Below, in pieces: positions 1-10,869 of a stretch of DNA of 64,000 nucleotides. Under the pieces are notes generated by a model. It made no database searches, was not told the DNA's origin, and saw only the letters and a list, made by a program, of their open reading frames with translations. A program made the position numbers and the translations under genes. Where the stretch lies: the NCBI GenBank assembly GCA_031216915.1, contig CM062294.1, positions 163,325,455 through 163,389,454 of the forward strand. The letters are read 5' to 3'. This DNA comes from Pictodentalium vernedei (Eukaryota > Mollusca > Scaphopoda > Dentaliida > Dentaliidae). How positions within the stretch are numbered: position 1 is the first letter of the stretch; every line of letters starts with the position of its first letter.

Positions 1-140
1 CGGTATTCGAAATTGAATACCGGTATCGTTATTCAAAAAAAAAATGCCGCGGTATACCGGTGTATCGAACGACTGTTTAGATATCTGAACGAAGTAATCA
101 GTACGTACCATAATCGAGACTTATACAATCACAGTCGGAA
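1..140. mobile_element. Partial DNA-transposon-like element with ATACCGGTAT ends, cut by window edge
   Basis: AT-rich inverted motifs (ATACCGGTAT, GCGGTATACCGG) followed by AGATATCTGAAC. The same motifs recur in inverted order at 56262-56372, and a GCATGCCTTGGTGATG block at about 518-535 matches the inverse at about 56205-56225. The element therefore continues beyond SINE1 to about 540, and SINE1 inserted into it. The superfamily is not certain; hAT-like non-autonomous is one possibility. Confidence 0.5.
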
Positions 141-496
141 TAGGCGCGCGGTGGGTCAGTGGTTACGGCATTGAACTGCAAACCGAAAGGTCCACGATTC
201 GATCCCCGTCAGGGGTAACTGCGTTGTGTCCTTGGGCAAGGCACATCATCCCGATTGCCCGCATTGGGGCTAGGTAGCACTGTATACTGAGGCGTACTGC
301 ACGTCGTTGGTGCACCTGTCTTCAACCAATGCTAACCCTGCTTGTGAGGAGTTAGTACGTTGGGAGTCTGGCAGTTGCTCGCCATTGATCGGTGGTTCTC
401 TCCGGGTACTCCGGCTTCCCCCACCCGTAAAACTATCCGACGCGAGGTGAACCTGGCTGTTGAAAATGTCGTTAAATCGCAATAAATAAATATTTA
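141..496 (+). mobile_element. SINE1, tRNA-headed SINE
   Basis: The head has a pol III A-box-like GGGTCAGTGG and a B box GATTCGATCCC. The body contains TGTCCTTGGGCAAGGCAC, and the tail is AATAAATAAAT. It is flanked by a 14-bp target duplication, AATCACAGTCGGAA at 127-140 and AATCACTGTAGGAA at 497-510, with two mismatches, so the limits are well supported. The body is shared with SINE2 and SINE3. The GGGCAAGGCAC core resembles the widespread metazoan SINE core; that link is from memory. Confidence 0.85.
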
Positions 497-738
497 AATC
501 ACTGTAGGAACAAATCAGCATGCCTTGGTGATGATGTTCAAATATTATTCATCTGAGGCCAACCACAGCACTTTCGTCGTGCTACAACTGCGTCTGTCAC
601 GCTGTCCTGTAGCTGCCGAAAGGAAAGTGAACCAAGTTATCATGACAAAATTTATCTAAAAGGCTAGACTCCAGCCATCGTTTTATGACGGCGTGCAATG
701 GCCTAGTGGTTTAGGTGTTGGATTCCAGACTGCCTGCA

Positions 739-1249
739 CACTGCAAAAAATATAGGTTCTCTTTAGAACCAAAACTGGTTCAAATCTTGTCCCTGAGATG
801 GAACCAGTTCTGTTTAAATAGTATTTATTTCAATCAAATAAATTTATAAAGATTAACATTAAATATTAACAGAATTAAACATAAATTGAGGGGGTTTCAG
901 CCGTACGTTTAGAGCTTATACGAGGTTGTCTAAAATCATTATTAAGCAAAGGAGATATGAACAGTTGGCATATCGAACCCGTTTTGGTTCTATACAGAAC
1001 CAAAACTGGTTCGATATGCCAACTGTTCATATCTCCTTTGTGTCAAAATGTTTGGCGACTGCGTTGAATAAGCTCCAAGTTTACTGCTGAATCTACTCCA
1101 GTTCATGTAATATTCTGTTAAAATTGAATGCTAATCTTGGTAAATTTATTTGGTTTGAAATAAATACTGTTTAAACAGAACTGGTTCCATCTCAGGGACA
1201 AAATTAGAACCAGTTTTGGTTCTAAAGAGAACCTATATTTTTTGCAGTG
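739..1249. mobile_element. Foldback element with CACTGCAAAAAATATAGG ends
   Basis: The ends are inverted copies (CACTGCAAAAAATATAGG), continuing into paired blocks around AGAACCAAAACTGGTT. A central palindrome at about 952-1040 has arms including CAAAGGAGATATGAACAG. The flanks show only CA on both sides as a candidate duplication. It interrupts a tRNA-headed unit between the A-box and B-box parts. No coding capacity. Confidence 0.75.
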
Positions 1250-1496
1250 CAGGGTTGCCGATGGTTCGATTCCCGGCAGCGATCAAAAATCATAATTCCT
1301 TATTCATCGAAAACATGATTGTGTCCTCAAAATACACACACAGGCCTCGTGATAGTCTTCATCTGAGGCCAACCGCAATACCATTGTCGCACTAACCCCA
1401 GCGCATTCCACACTATCATGCAGCTGACGAAAGGAAAGTGAACCAAGTAATCATTAGGATTTCATCTAAAAAGCTAGAGTCCAGCCATCGTCTTAA

Positions 1497-1739
1497 CCCT
1501 TTACCTAACCTGAAAAGCAGACGACACTTGCAAAAATAATTCTTGAATAACTAATTTATTTCATTTTTTGTCTCAAAAACATAGGTTATGACCCCTCGTT
1601 GGAACGAGCTCGACGAGCTCGTTCCAACGAGGGGTCATAACCTATGTTTTTGAGACAAAAAATGAAAAAATAATGAAAATTAATTGGCGATTTTTGAGAA
1701 TAGCGCTGGCCGGTTTTGGCCGTTACGTTAGGTAAAGGG
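1497..1739. mobile_element. MITE family A, copy A1 (TTAA-flanked foldback)
   Basis: Ends are CCCTTTACCTAAC and its inverse, with TTAA at 1493-1496 and 1740-1743. The centre is a near-perfect hairpin with about 45-nt arms containing ACATAGGTTATGACCCCTCG, joined at GAGCTCG. TTAA target duplications and CCY ends are typical of the piggyBac superfamily, so this is probably a piggyBac-type MITE. Other copies: 21043-21289, 25877-26118, 53999-54236. Confidence 0.85.
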
Positions 1740-2140
1740 TTAAGCCACAATGATCTAGTAGTTTAGTTGTTGGACTCCAGACTGCCTGGCGGGGTTGCCG
1801 ATGGGTCGATTCCCTGCCGGCGATCAAAAATCATAATTCCAAATTCATCGAAAACATGAATGTGTCCTTTAAAATAAAATACACACGCAGGCCCGTGCCA
1901 ATCTTCTTCTGAGGCCAACCGCAACATTTTCGTCTCACTGCCCTAGGGCGTTTCTCAGTGTCATGCAGCTGCCGAAAAGAAAGTGAACCAAGTAATCATT
2001 AGAACTTCATCTAAAAAACCTGGGGTCTAGCAATCGTTTTAAGACGATATGCAATGGCCTAGTGGTTTAGATTTTGGACTCCTGACTGCCAGGCGGGGTT
2101 GGTTCGATTCCAGGCCGTAGATCAGAAATCAACATTCCAA

Positions 2141-2616
2141 ATTCTTGAAGATCCACTGTCATATACTACGATGGGGACTTTCCCAACTTGGGACCAAGAA
2201 TACCACCCGTGACACTCTCTCTTTTAGTGAGGCAACAATAATACCAGCTACCATTAATATCCTTAGAGACATTCAAAAGTTCTGACCGGACTTGACTTGT
2301 TATAGTTGGATTTGGATGTGGGGGGTGTAAACTTGAACTAGGTCTGTGCCCTTGACCTTGTAGACAGGCATTCCAGCCTTATTCGCTACACACCATCTCG
2401 TGGTGGACAACATTAGTACAAAGTGTCATTAATATCCTTCAAGGCCATCAAAAGTTCTGAGCCGGACACGACTTGCACAGACAGACAGACAAAGTGATTC
2501 CTCTATACCTCCCAGAACTTCGTTCGCGGGAGGTATAATAACAAATTAATACAGCAGTTATTTAGTCTGGTTTGTAATATTCGGTCTCGTTTCACCTGAC
2601 TGATCTGGATCCAGTA
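2141..2616. other. No gene; short direct repeats and a hairpin repeat end
   Basis: Two related blocks at about 2255-2305 and 2428-2475 share ATTAATATCCTT and AAAAGTTCTGA. The second leads into GACAGACAGACAAAGTG and a small hairpin (TATACCTCCC...GGGAGGTATA, about 2502-2530). This looks like the end of a dispersed non-coding repeat. No coding region is supported. Confidence 0.5.
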
Positions 2617-2829
2617 CTATAAAACTTTTACAATAGTATTTTCTAGAATTGTATTTTCTGCCTATTAATATAACTGACTAAAATGAATCATTAATATTTG
2701 AAAAGATATGGCAATTTGCCAGTTGGCAAATTGCCATATCTTTTCAAATGCTAATGGTTCATTTTAAACAATTCAAAGTCACAACTAGAAAATACAATTC
2801 TAGAAAATACCATTGTAAAAGTTTTATAG
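2617..2829. mobile_element. Foldback/MITE, about 213 bp
   Basis: The left arm starts CTATAAAACTTTTACAATAG and the right arm ends with its inverse. The arms pair, with small mismatches, to a centre near 2723 (GGCAATTTGCCAGTTGGCAA). No clear target duplication was resolved. Confidence 0.7.
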
Positions 2830-3445
2830 CAAAGACCCCTGGTCTCATCACTTCTGCGAAATCCGAGGACGCAGACCATTTGACTATTGTATTAATCGAT
2901 ATCTCAGTGTTTGACAGTTCTTTTAAGCGTCGAATCGATCGTTCATGCTAACAGTTACAGGAACTGAGAAGTTTGAAACTGAGCAATATTTTGTCAGGAA
3001 GTTTGAAAAAAAACGTTAAATTGAAAAATTTAAAATTCTGACCTCTTATATTCTTATGGTCTATAAAATACTGAAGATTCAAATAAATCGGCAACATGAT
3101 TTTCAGGCCGTAACGACAGTAACGTTACTGCAATTTTCAAGTTGAGGGAACGGTTTTTGAACATGGTTTGTGATTTAAAATCATCATGGAAATATTCAAA
3201 CTTTCAGAAGCCTGAATTAGAAGTATATATATATACTTGTTGTGGGAGAAATACGTAATTTCTAGAACCAGGTAAACGTATAACAGTTGAAATTGTTGCG
3301 AACTTCAGTCCACAGTAAAATATTTTCTGTTAGGGAGAGCATAAAGCGGTCTTTAGAGTTTATAGTAAATTCTACTAAAATAATACAGGAATGCTTAAAG
3401 TAACCGGCAAACACAAAATAACCCTATACAACAGGAAAGTATTAA
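2830..3445. other. Unassigned non-coding DNA
   Basis: AT-rich sequence with a short (AT)n/ATAC tract near 3225. I see no gene, RNA or clear repeat structure. It ends at the TTAA (3442-3445) flanking the next MITE. Confidence 0.5.
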
Positions 3446-3676
3446 CCTTATCATCCCGAGAGGTCACTTTTCAGGCCAAGAAACATGATGCCTCATAATT
3501 TCATTAAGTATAATGGCTTCCAAATGATCGTGTGGCGTAGACCAATCAATATTTTCGACGTACAGTCTTGGGGCGGCACGTTGAAAATATTAATTGGTCA
3601 ACCCGAATAATGCATATAGGTTCTTCTAATTGTTGTCATTGAACTAACATGGAAGATACCATCAGTGTTCTAAAGG
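3446..3676. mobile_element. MITE family C, copy C1
   Basis: TTAA at 3442-3445 and 3677-3680. The interior hairpin pairs TAGACCAATCAATATTTTC with GAAAATATTAATTGGTC around a short centre. The flanking text (CGAGAGGTCACTTTTCAGGCC, TTCATTAAGT) matches copies at 5581-5784 and 62519-62751. Another TTAA-specific, piggyBac-type MITE. Confidence 0.75.
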
Positions 3677-3680
3677 TTAA

Positions 3681-4702
3681 ATTAAACTGTGCTATGAAAC
3701 ACGGGAAGTCTGTTGAGAATGCAAGCGATACTATTACTGTAGCTTATCATTGTATATGAAGAAACTGTTGATGAGGATCAGTAAAGGTTTGAAATACCTA
3801 TCAACCAATGGACCATTGTTCTAAGCAGACACCAGATGAGCTTGCAGGTTCACAATCTAACAGATGAGAATTTTATACAAAACCGTCAAGGTAGGATCTA
3901 CGCGTTGTCGAGCGTTACAAAAGTTTCCCTCCAACGCCACTCATCCACACCTATTTTGGTGTTCTACACCAGGCAAGCACTAGATGGGATGGCGGATCGT
4001 GAGAAACATAATTGTTAAACCAACGGTCTAAGCGGTCATAAGTTTACACTTTCCTATGGCTGTTAAGAGCGCGTAGCGAATAAATTGACACCTAAACTGT
4101 ACTCTGAGAGTGACGTGATAGAATGTTCAGTTGATGGGAAGTTGGCAATTAGCAGACAACTAAATCGATTGTTATGTCATATCATACCTGATTTGCAGAA
4201 CGCGAACACTGAGAAATACATCGCTGAATGCTTAGCCGGTATCAGCTGGAATCAGCTGGTTCTGTCTGGGCTATCACGTGGACTTCTAACAGAGAACATC
4301 TTCCAGACCGGCGACAATTGAAGCTTAGGGATTAATGTTAGAATATTGGGACGAACTGGTGGAGGCACTATTTTGGCTATGGGTGTCTCATGTCAGCTGA
4401 TCTACTGACTGACTTTCTCTGGATCACGTGATGCTTAGCAAGCATGAATTTACAATTCTGTTCAAGGTCAGACACGCACTTCTGTGTGTATAACAGTCAG
4501 CAGAACACCAGAACGACACCCCAGTCACACTAAAAAATCGGGCAGCATTTACTTGCTTTAACGATCTAATTAATTCAAACATTCCTAATATATTTCACAT
4601 CAGCGTTTATCAGGTTCACAGCAATAATTAGCCCTTGAACACGGCGCTCAACTATACTTCATCACTAACGCTACGATATCAAGCAATACTTCAAATATCA
4701 GA
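3681..4702. other. Unassigned DNA with two short open frames
   Basis: Two short plus-strand frames (3836-4018, 60 codons; 4085-4321, 78 codons opening with TTG) have no motif I recognise and no visible gene structure. They could be exon remnants or chance. Nothing else is supported. Confidence 0.4.
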
Positions 4703-4715
4703 GTGAGTCAACAAT

Positions 4716-4758
<43 letters not shown>

Positions 4759-5109
4759 TTGGAGCTTTAACGACACATTCGACAGCCAGGGTCACCTCGT
4801 GGCGGACAGTTTTTCGGGTGGAGGAAGCCGAAGTACTTGGAGAGAACCACCGAACAACGGCGAGAAACCGCCAGACTCTCCAACGTGCTGACTCCACACA
4901 AACACAAGCAGGGTTAGCATAAGTTTGAAGACAAATGCACTATCGACGTACAGTACGCCTCAGTACATAGCGCCACCGTGCCCCTACGTGTGCAATCGGG
5001 ATTAAGTGTCTTCCCCAAGGACACAACGCAGTCGCCCCTGGCGGGGAGCGAACCGTACACTTTCGGTTTGAAGTCCGATTCAGTAACCAATTAGCCACTG
5101 CGCTCTTGG
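4716..5109 (-). mobile_element. SINE2, tRNA-headed SINE (same family as SINE1)
   Basis: Reverse-oriented copy with a (TTTA)n tail at the left, the shared SINE body, and CCAAGGACACAACGCAGT (inverse of the core) near 5018. The tRNA-like head ends near 5108. The target duplication is GTGAGTCAACAAT (4703-4715) and GTGAGTCACCAAT (5110-5122), one mismatch. The open frame through it is spurious. Confidence 0.85.
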
Positions 5110-5580
5110 GTGAGTCACCAATACATTTGTCTTGAGTTTTTGGAATCCTGAATAGTTAATCAATAAATATACGACCCCACAAAACGAAGACTGCTCAGTT
5201 TTTCGCCACAGAGTACAATAAATTCATGTACGTCTTCGAGCAATGACGGATCCAGCAACAGACGGATTTAACGCTGCTCAATAACGCCGTTTCTATCATG
5301 AAGATTCAAATCAACAAAATGGAGAAGGTAGCCAGAAATCAGGGGCGGCGTAGCCCGGGGGCACAGCCCCCCCCCCCCCCCCACACACACACACGTAATT
5401 CACAAACAGGTACCCGAACTGCATTTTCCCACATAACATACACAGCCCTATGGTCACTACACATCACCTATACATATATGACCACAACGATTTTCAAGAT
5501 TTTATTGAATAAAGATAGAAAGCTCCAAATGGAGCGTAATATTTCAAAGCACGGTTTCAAAGTTATGATTAGCTCTTTGA

Positions 5581-5784
5581 ACCCGAGAGGCCGCTTTTCC
5601 AGCCCATGAACATGATACTTTATAAATTCATTAAGTGTGATAGCTGGTAAGTAAATGTGTGGGGAAGACCAATCTGAGACTGCACGTTGGAAATGTTAAT
5701 TGGTCTTCCCACAAATAATGAATATGGCCTCTTCCAATTGCTGCCGTTGAATTGATATAGAAGATACCACCAGGGTTCTAAGGG
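5581..5784. mobile_element. MITE family C, copy C2
   Basis: Flanked by TTGA at 5577-5580 and 5785-5788, a TTAA variant shared on both sides. It starts ACCCGAGAGG and has an internal hairpin pairing GGAAGACCAAT with ATTGGTCTTCC. It is inserted in element X1. Confidence 0.7.
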
Positions 5785-6008
5785 TTGAGTGAAAACAAAC
5801 CAAAATAAGGGTGACGGGTAGCGTATATAAAAGTATATATTTTGCATGAATACACAGCCTCACCACCACTGAACCCCCCCCCCCCCCCACCAGGGTTCTA
5901 AGGGTTGAGTGAAAACAAACCAAAATAAGGGTGACGGGTAGCGTATATAAAAGTATATATTTTGCATGAATACACAGCCTCACCACCACTGAACCCCCCC
6001 CCCCCCCT
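5769..6008 (+). repeat. Identical 120-bp tandem duplication
   Basis: 5769-5888 and 5889-6008 are the same sequence base for base as printed, each ending in a C tract. It includes the right edge of MITE C2, so the duplication is later than that insertion. It may also be an assembly artefact at the homopolymer. Confidence 0.85.
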
Positions 6009-6108
6009 CCCGGAATAAAAATTATGTTCCATCCTACACCCTTGCCGTACCCATAAAGGTGTGACTCCCCCCTTTTTGGAGCTTCTGTCACGATTTGTTA
6101 ATTTAGGA

Positions 6109-6612
6109 ATCGATTAATCGTCGCAAATAATCGATGATAATCGATTAATCGTACCTAGATGACCTTCCCTCTCCCTCTCTTTGAAGTCGATAAAAATGAA
6201 ATTCAAGTCAGCTGACCTACCTCAAGTAAACAACGACGACGATTCTCTTTTAGGTACATTCAAAGCTTTGATGTTCTGAACGTTTGAACCGTCAGTGTAA
6301 TAATCAAGACCGGTCGGCAGTTGCGAACTTCGCAACAGCCGACCGCTCTTGATTATTACACTGACGGTTCAAAAGTTCAGAACATCAAACCTTTGACGAA
6401 TGTACCTGAAAGACAAATGCTTCCAACAGCTTCTTGGGGTTTAACAAACGATGTTCTTAACTCTTTACCTTTGGAAACAATAGTTTTTTCATCAAATTTT
6501 CTTTTAATTATTAAACGTCTAAAACGGGATACAATTTACCGATTATTCGCCAACGAAAAATACTATTCGATTTCGCCGTGGCCGATCAATAATCGATTAA
6601 TCGATTAATCGT
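6109..6612. mobile_element. Foldback element with ATCGATTAATCG ends
   Basis: Both ends are clusters of ATCGATTAATCG. The interior is a long hairpin centred near 6328 with arms of about 85 nt (AATAATCAAGACCGGTCGGC on the left, its near inverse on the right). Non-autonomous, hAT-like by general appearance only. Confidence 0.65.
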
Positions 6613-6615
6613 GAT

Positions 6616-7263
6616 AGCCCTAAGACAGACTCCCATACCGGCTAGTGACACAATGAAATAAGAAGTCAGGATGCCCATGCGCCACGACTTTATCTAAGGA
6701 AAGATTTCGATTTCCAAGACGTCTGAATTTTGCACTATAATCCCGTGTGACTAATAATTCCAAGCATGTTTTCAGCGAGGCATACATTCATAATCATGGT
6801 TGAAAATCTTATCTTAACAATCATACAGATTTTGGCATGAAAACCACGAGAAACGGTACGTATCATATAATGTGTTTCGATTCCGTGTCGTATAAACGAC
6901 TTATTCTGATTCTATATCTTATAGATGACTTGTTTCCTGTAATACGATAGTTTCGGGCGATTGGCTAAACATTTTAGAATAAATAGAAACTGCACAATTC
7001 AATATTACATCAACCCGGTTCCTGAGGATGTGCCCTGGTCGCAAACATCATAGGAAGTGACACTGAGAGTGAACAATTTGACAACTCAACTTTGACAATT
7101 CCGGTGGCAGCGTTACTCATTGTTTGTCAGACCGTTCAACAATATAGTTTCATAAAATATGGAGGTTTTTTTAATCTTTTTCTTGACCAACATTATGTCA
7201 CAAAACTGTATTAATAATTTAAGATTTAATCTGTTTATTTCACAGATTTGTTAGATAAATGAA
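6616..7263. other. Unassigned non-coding DNA
   Basis: No gene, RNA or repeat structure recognised. Confidence 0.5.
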
Positions 7264-7424
7264 TTATCATGATAATGTGCATGTCGTGTGATTTGCATCA
7301 GATTCTCGGTAGTGTCCAAAAAATGGGATCACTACTTGCCGGCAAAGACGGCTCGTTGAGATCACATTTTGGACACCACATCGAATCTGATACAAATCAC
7401 AGGACATGCACATAATCATGATAA
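7264..7424. repeat. Foldback, 161 bp
   Basis: Arms start ATTATCATGATAATGTGCAT and end with the inverse (ATGCACATAATCATGATAAT). Subterminal blocks GTGATTTGCATCAGATTC and TCTGATACAAATCAC pair as well. Probably a MITE. Confidence 0.65.
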
Positions 7425-7563
7425 TCTGTATTTATCAGTTGGAACTCTGTTGAGCCATCACAATCGGGACAAATCAGGTTTTCACACCCTCTTCCGCAAT
7501 CGGCCATGAATAAACCTACCCTGTACCGACATTATTATACAAGTGCTCTTATCCACAGTTTAA

Positions 7564-7803
7564 CTATTTACCTAATGAATCAGCCGCATTCGTCCGCGTA
7601 ATAGCAAATACAGCAGTTGAATTGTTTTTTTTTTAAGAATTTCAACAACACCATATCATGTGACCTGTCTTTGGAACCAACTCAACGAGCTCGTTCCAAT
7701 GAGTGGTCACATGATATGGTTTTGATTGAAATTTGATTTAACACTTAGAAAAAAACAATATTTAAAATAATGGATTCTTGACATCGACTGCTTGGAGCAA
7801 AGG
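7564..7803. mobile_element. MITE family B, copy B1
   Basis: TTAA lies on the left at 7560-7563, with a diverged TTAT on the right. Family B blocks are CATTCGTCCGCGTAATA, CAGCAGTTGAA and a hairpin containing ATATCATGTGACC. Related copies: 8376-8616 and 56009-56201. Confidence 0.65.
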
Positions 7804-7930
7804 TTATACTCATCATTTGAATAAACGAAACGTTGATAATGTTTCTTAGTTTGTACGGGTTCTGTGTTGTTATCATTGTAAAATTAAATAACACATCATT
7901 TGAATAAATAAAACGTTGATAATATAACAA

Positions 7931-8107
7931 TAACATGACTTTGGAGGGCATTGTGGTTTATTAACGGCCCAACAGGTGTGAATAACAGCCCGACAGCTTA
8001 TAAAAGGCCCGAGGCGAAGTCAAGGGTCGTTAATAAGCTGAAGGGCTGTTATTCACACCTGTTGGGCCGTTAATAAACCACAAGGCCCGACAAGTCATGT
8101 TATTACT
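7931..8107. mobile_element. Foldback with GTGGTTTATTAACGGCCC ends
   Basis: The arms AATAACATGACTT / AAGTCATGTTATT enclose the inverse pair GTGGTTTATTAACGGCCCAA and TTGGGCCGTTAATAAACCAC. A short related hairpin with ATTAACGGCCCGA lies at 8644-8700. Confidence 0.75.
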
Positions 8108-8375
8108 ATTATTACCACTGGGATTCTGAGAAAGTTTTGACCCTGTACCTTACATGGCACCTACAAACAGCCAATTGTCTTCATTCAATTCGCTTGACTG
8201 AGACATTTTTAACGTTTTCAATTTTGGCAGATGATATGATCGTCTGTTCTCAAACAAAGTGGTGTCACACGATTATCACGTGATCGGCACCGGTACACTT
8301 TGAATTGCAACGAAGTTAGACAACTTAAAAACAGACCCGCTATTCACCTCTTTTAAGTCGGTAATAAAGGCTTAA

Positions 8376-8616
8376 CCCTTTACATAACGAATCGCCCGCA
8401 TCCGTCCGCGTAATATGCAAGTTCAGCAGTTGAGAAAATATTATTTTTCAAAAAATTTCAACAAAACCATATCATGTGACCCCTCGTTGGAACGAGCTCG
8501 TCGAGCTCGTTCCAACGAGGGGTCACATGATATGGTTTTGTTGAAATTTTGTTAAAAATTTGAAAAAATGATATTTAAAATAATTAATTTTGATATCGTC
8601 TGCGATGGGTAAAGGA
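8376..8616. mobile_element. MITE family B, copy B2
   Basis: TTAA at 8372-8375 and 8617-8620; ends CCCTTTACATAACG and GATGGGTAAAGGA. The central perfect hairpin (arms over 45 nt) holds ATATCATGTGACCCCTCG and GGAACGAGCTCG, sharing its core with family A. Confidence 0.85.
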
Positions 8617-8643
8617 TTAAAATGTATACAGACTTACTTGATG

Positions 8644-8700
8644 TATCGGGCTGTTAATGAGATGTTTAGCCCATTAACGGCCCGACACATCACGTGACTT
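8644..8700. repeat. Short hairpin related to the 7931-8107 foldback
   Basis: ATGTATCGGGCTGTTAATG pairs with CATTAACGGCCCGACACAT. Probably a fragment of the GGCCC foldback family. DNA from 8701 to 9039 shows nothing recognisable. Confidence 0.5.
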
Positions 8701-9075
8701 TTTAAGTTGAGCTTAGTTGGTAATAATGTTTCTTAGTTTTTACGGGCTTTCTGTTCTTATCTTTGTGAATCAAATAACACATCATTTGCATAATTAAAAC
8801 GTTGATAATGATTCTTAGTTTCTACGAGTTTTGTCGTCTTATCACTGTGAAATCAAATATCTTCCCTTGTCAAGAAATGTCGATATTGTTGATTGTGCAA
8901 TGTGTCACTGTCCTCGAACGTGTACATGAATCGAAGTGGGAGATTCCAAGCTATCGCGGCACAAAGTTTACATGCCAGTTGTTGGGTAATACGAGCAATA
9001 GAAGGATCATTTTAACATAAAACAAAGAGCAGATAAGCTGCTTTGTACGGCAGAGTATTAGGGTCAGAACCTTGT

Positions 9076-10440
9076 CATTTAATAAACTGTTTATACAGTT
9101 TAATAAACTGTTTTTACAGATTAATAAACTGTATTTACAGTTTAGTAAACTGTATTTACAGTTTATTACGAGACTGTTTTTACAGATTATTACGAGACTG
9201 TTTTTACAGTTTATTACGAGACTGTTTTTACAGATTAATAAACTGTATTTACAGTTTAGTTAACTGTATTTACAGTTTATTACGAGACTGTTTTTACAGA
9301 TTATTACGAGACTGTTTTTACAGTTCATTACGAGACTGTTTTTACAGATTAATAAACTGTATTTACAGTTTAATAAACTGTATTTACAGTTTATTACGAG
9401 ACTGTTTTTACAGATTATTACGGGACTGTTTTTACAGTTTATTACGAGACTGTTTTTACAGATTAATAAACTGTATTTACAGTTTAGTAAACTGTATTTA
9501 CAGTTTATTACGAGACTGTTTTTACAGATTATTATGAGACTGTTTTTACAGTTTATTACGAGACTGTTTTACAGATTATTACGAGACTGTTTTTACAGTT
9601 TATTACGAGACTGTTTTTACAGATTAATAAACTGTATTTACAGTTTAGTTAACTGTATTTACAGTTTATTACGAGACTGTTTTTACAGATTATTACGAGA
9701 CTGTTTTTACAGTTCATTACGAGACTGTTTTTACAGATTAATAAACTGTATTTACAGTTTAATAAACTGTATTTACAGTTTATTACGAGACTGTTTTTAC
9801 AGATTATTACGGGACTGTTTTTACAGTTTATTACGAGACTGTTTTTACAGATTAATAAACTGTATTTACAGTTTAGTAAACTGTATTTACAGTTTATTAC
9901 GAGACTGTTTTTACGGATTATTATGAGACTGTTTTTACAGTTTATTACGAGACTGTTTTACAGATTATTACGAGACTGTTTTTACAGTTTATTACGAGAC
10001 TGTTTTTACAGATTAATAAACTGTATTTACAGTTTAGTTAACTGTATTTACAGTTTATTACGAGACTGTTTTTACAGATTATTACGAGACTGTTTTTACA
10101 GTTCATTACGAGACTGTTTTTACAGATTAATAAACTGTATTTACAGTTTAATAAACTGTATTTACAGTTTATTACGAGACTGTTTTTACAGATTATTACG
10201 GGACTGTTTTTACAGTTTATTACGAGACTGTTTTTACAGATTAATAAACTGTATTTACAGTTTAGTAAACTGTATTTACAGTTTATTACGAGACTGTTTT
10301 TACAGATTATTATGAGACTGTTTTTACAGTTTATTACGAGACTGTTTTACAGATTAATAAACTGTTTTTTACAGATTAGTAAATTGTATTTACAGATTAT
10401 TAGGAGACTGTTTTTACAGTTTATTAGAATACTGTTTTTA
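9076..10440. repeat. Left satellite cap: 21-24-bp monomers in a 389-bp higher-order repeat
   Basis: Monomers are variants of ATTACGAGACTGTTTTTACAG (24-bp class) and AATAAACTGTATTTACAG (21-bp class). A TTATGAGACTG variant recurs at about 9533, 9922 and 10311, which gives a 389-bp higher-order period. Each short monomer contains the palindrome CTGTATTTACAG. Open frames through it encode repetitive CFYRLL-type peptides and are artefacts of the repeat. Confidence 0.9.
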
Positions 10441-10464
10441 CAAATTAATTAGCCATTTGATTAT

Positions 10465-10800
10465 TGGTTAGTAGTATAGCATGTACCCGATTACCCGGAC
10501 TTTTGGGGAAGCGGCTAGTGTTAAACATAGGAACCTGACTTTGTAGCAATTTTTCTGTGCGAAACTTCGGCACCATCTGGCTAGATCCGGCAAGTGGTAT
10601 ACGAACTGCATATATCGTATGCTATGATATGTATTGGGATATATGTAACCACAGGGCTATGGGTTTATTGTATGGGTATGTGGTTTGAAAATTAACGGTT
10701 AAGGTGGGGTGTCTCGAAAAATAAATTGTCCGCGAAACGGTTGACTGTGGACGTCGTTACAGTATGATGCGCACCGTGACGTCAGAGAAACACTGACCGC
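10465..10800 (+). repeat. Polinton-type terminal segment, left arm
   Basis: AGTAGTATAGCATGTACCCGATTACCCGGACTTTT and downstream blocks (GCGAAACGGTTGAC, a TGACGTCA site near 10788) match in order the outer terminal repeat at 30033-30340 and inverse copies at about 19815-20130 and 49806-50061. Confidence 0.75.
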
Positions 10801-10869
10801 TGTTGTTGTCTACTTTGCCGTCCGGTATGACGTTATTCGGGCCGGGGTGTGTCGGAGTTCTCGTACTGG

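Larger units (their letters stand above)
541..2140 (+). repeat. Three tandem ~300-bp units with tRNA-like heads, interrupted by MITEs
   Basis: The units begin with a tRNA-like block (GGCCTAGTGGTTTAG and variants) at about 695, 1747 and 2052. Each has a B-box-like GGTTCGATTCC and a shared body (CTGAGGCCAACCGCA, GAAAGTGAACCAAGTAATCAT). The first unit is split by the foldback at 739-1249 and the next body by MITE A1 at 1497-1739. Subtracting both insertions leaves a period near 300 bp. This is probably a tandemly amplified SINE-like sequence. Confidence 0.65.
5337..6090. mobile_element. Dispersed element X, copy X1 (C-tract bearing)
   Basis: It begins AGGGGCGGCGTAGCCCGGGG, followed by a C tract and (CA)n and ACAGGTACCCGAACTGCATT. 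It ends ATCCTACACCCTTGC...CTTTTTGGAGC. The same order of blocks recurs at 29075-29830, which makes this one element with two copies here. MITE C2 and a 120-bp duplication lie inside. No coding capacity. Confidence 0.6.

Noticed and set aside
5696..6091. 131-codon minus frame with glycine runs
   Set aside because: Product of the 120-bp duplication and C tracts.
9043..10315. Long plus frames encoding CFYRLLRD-type repeats
   Set aside because: They are translations of the 21-24-bp satellite and appear equally in the inverse array; no protein family features.
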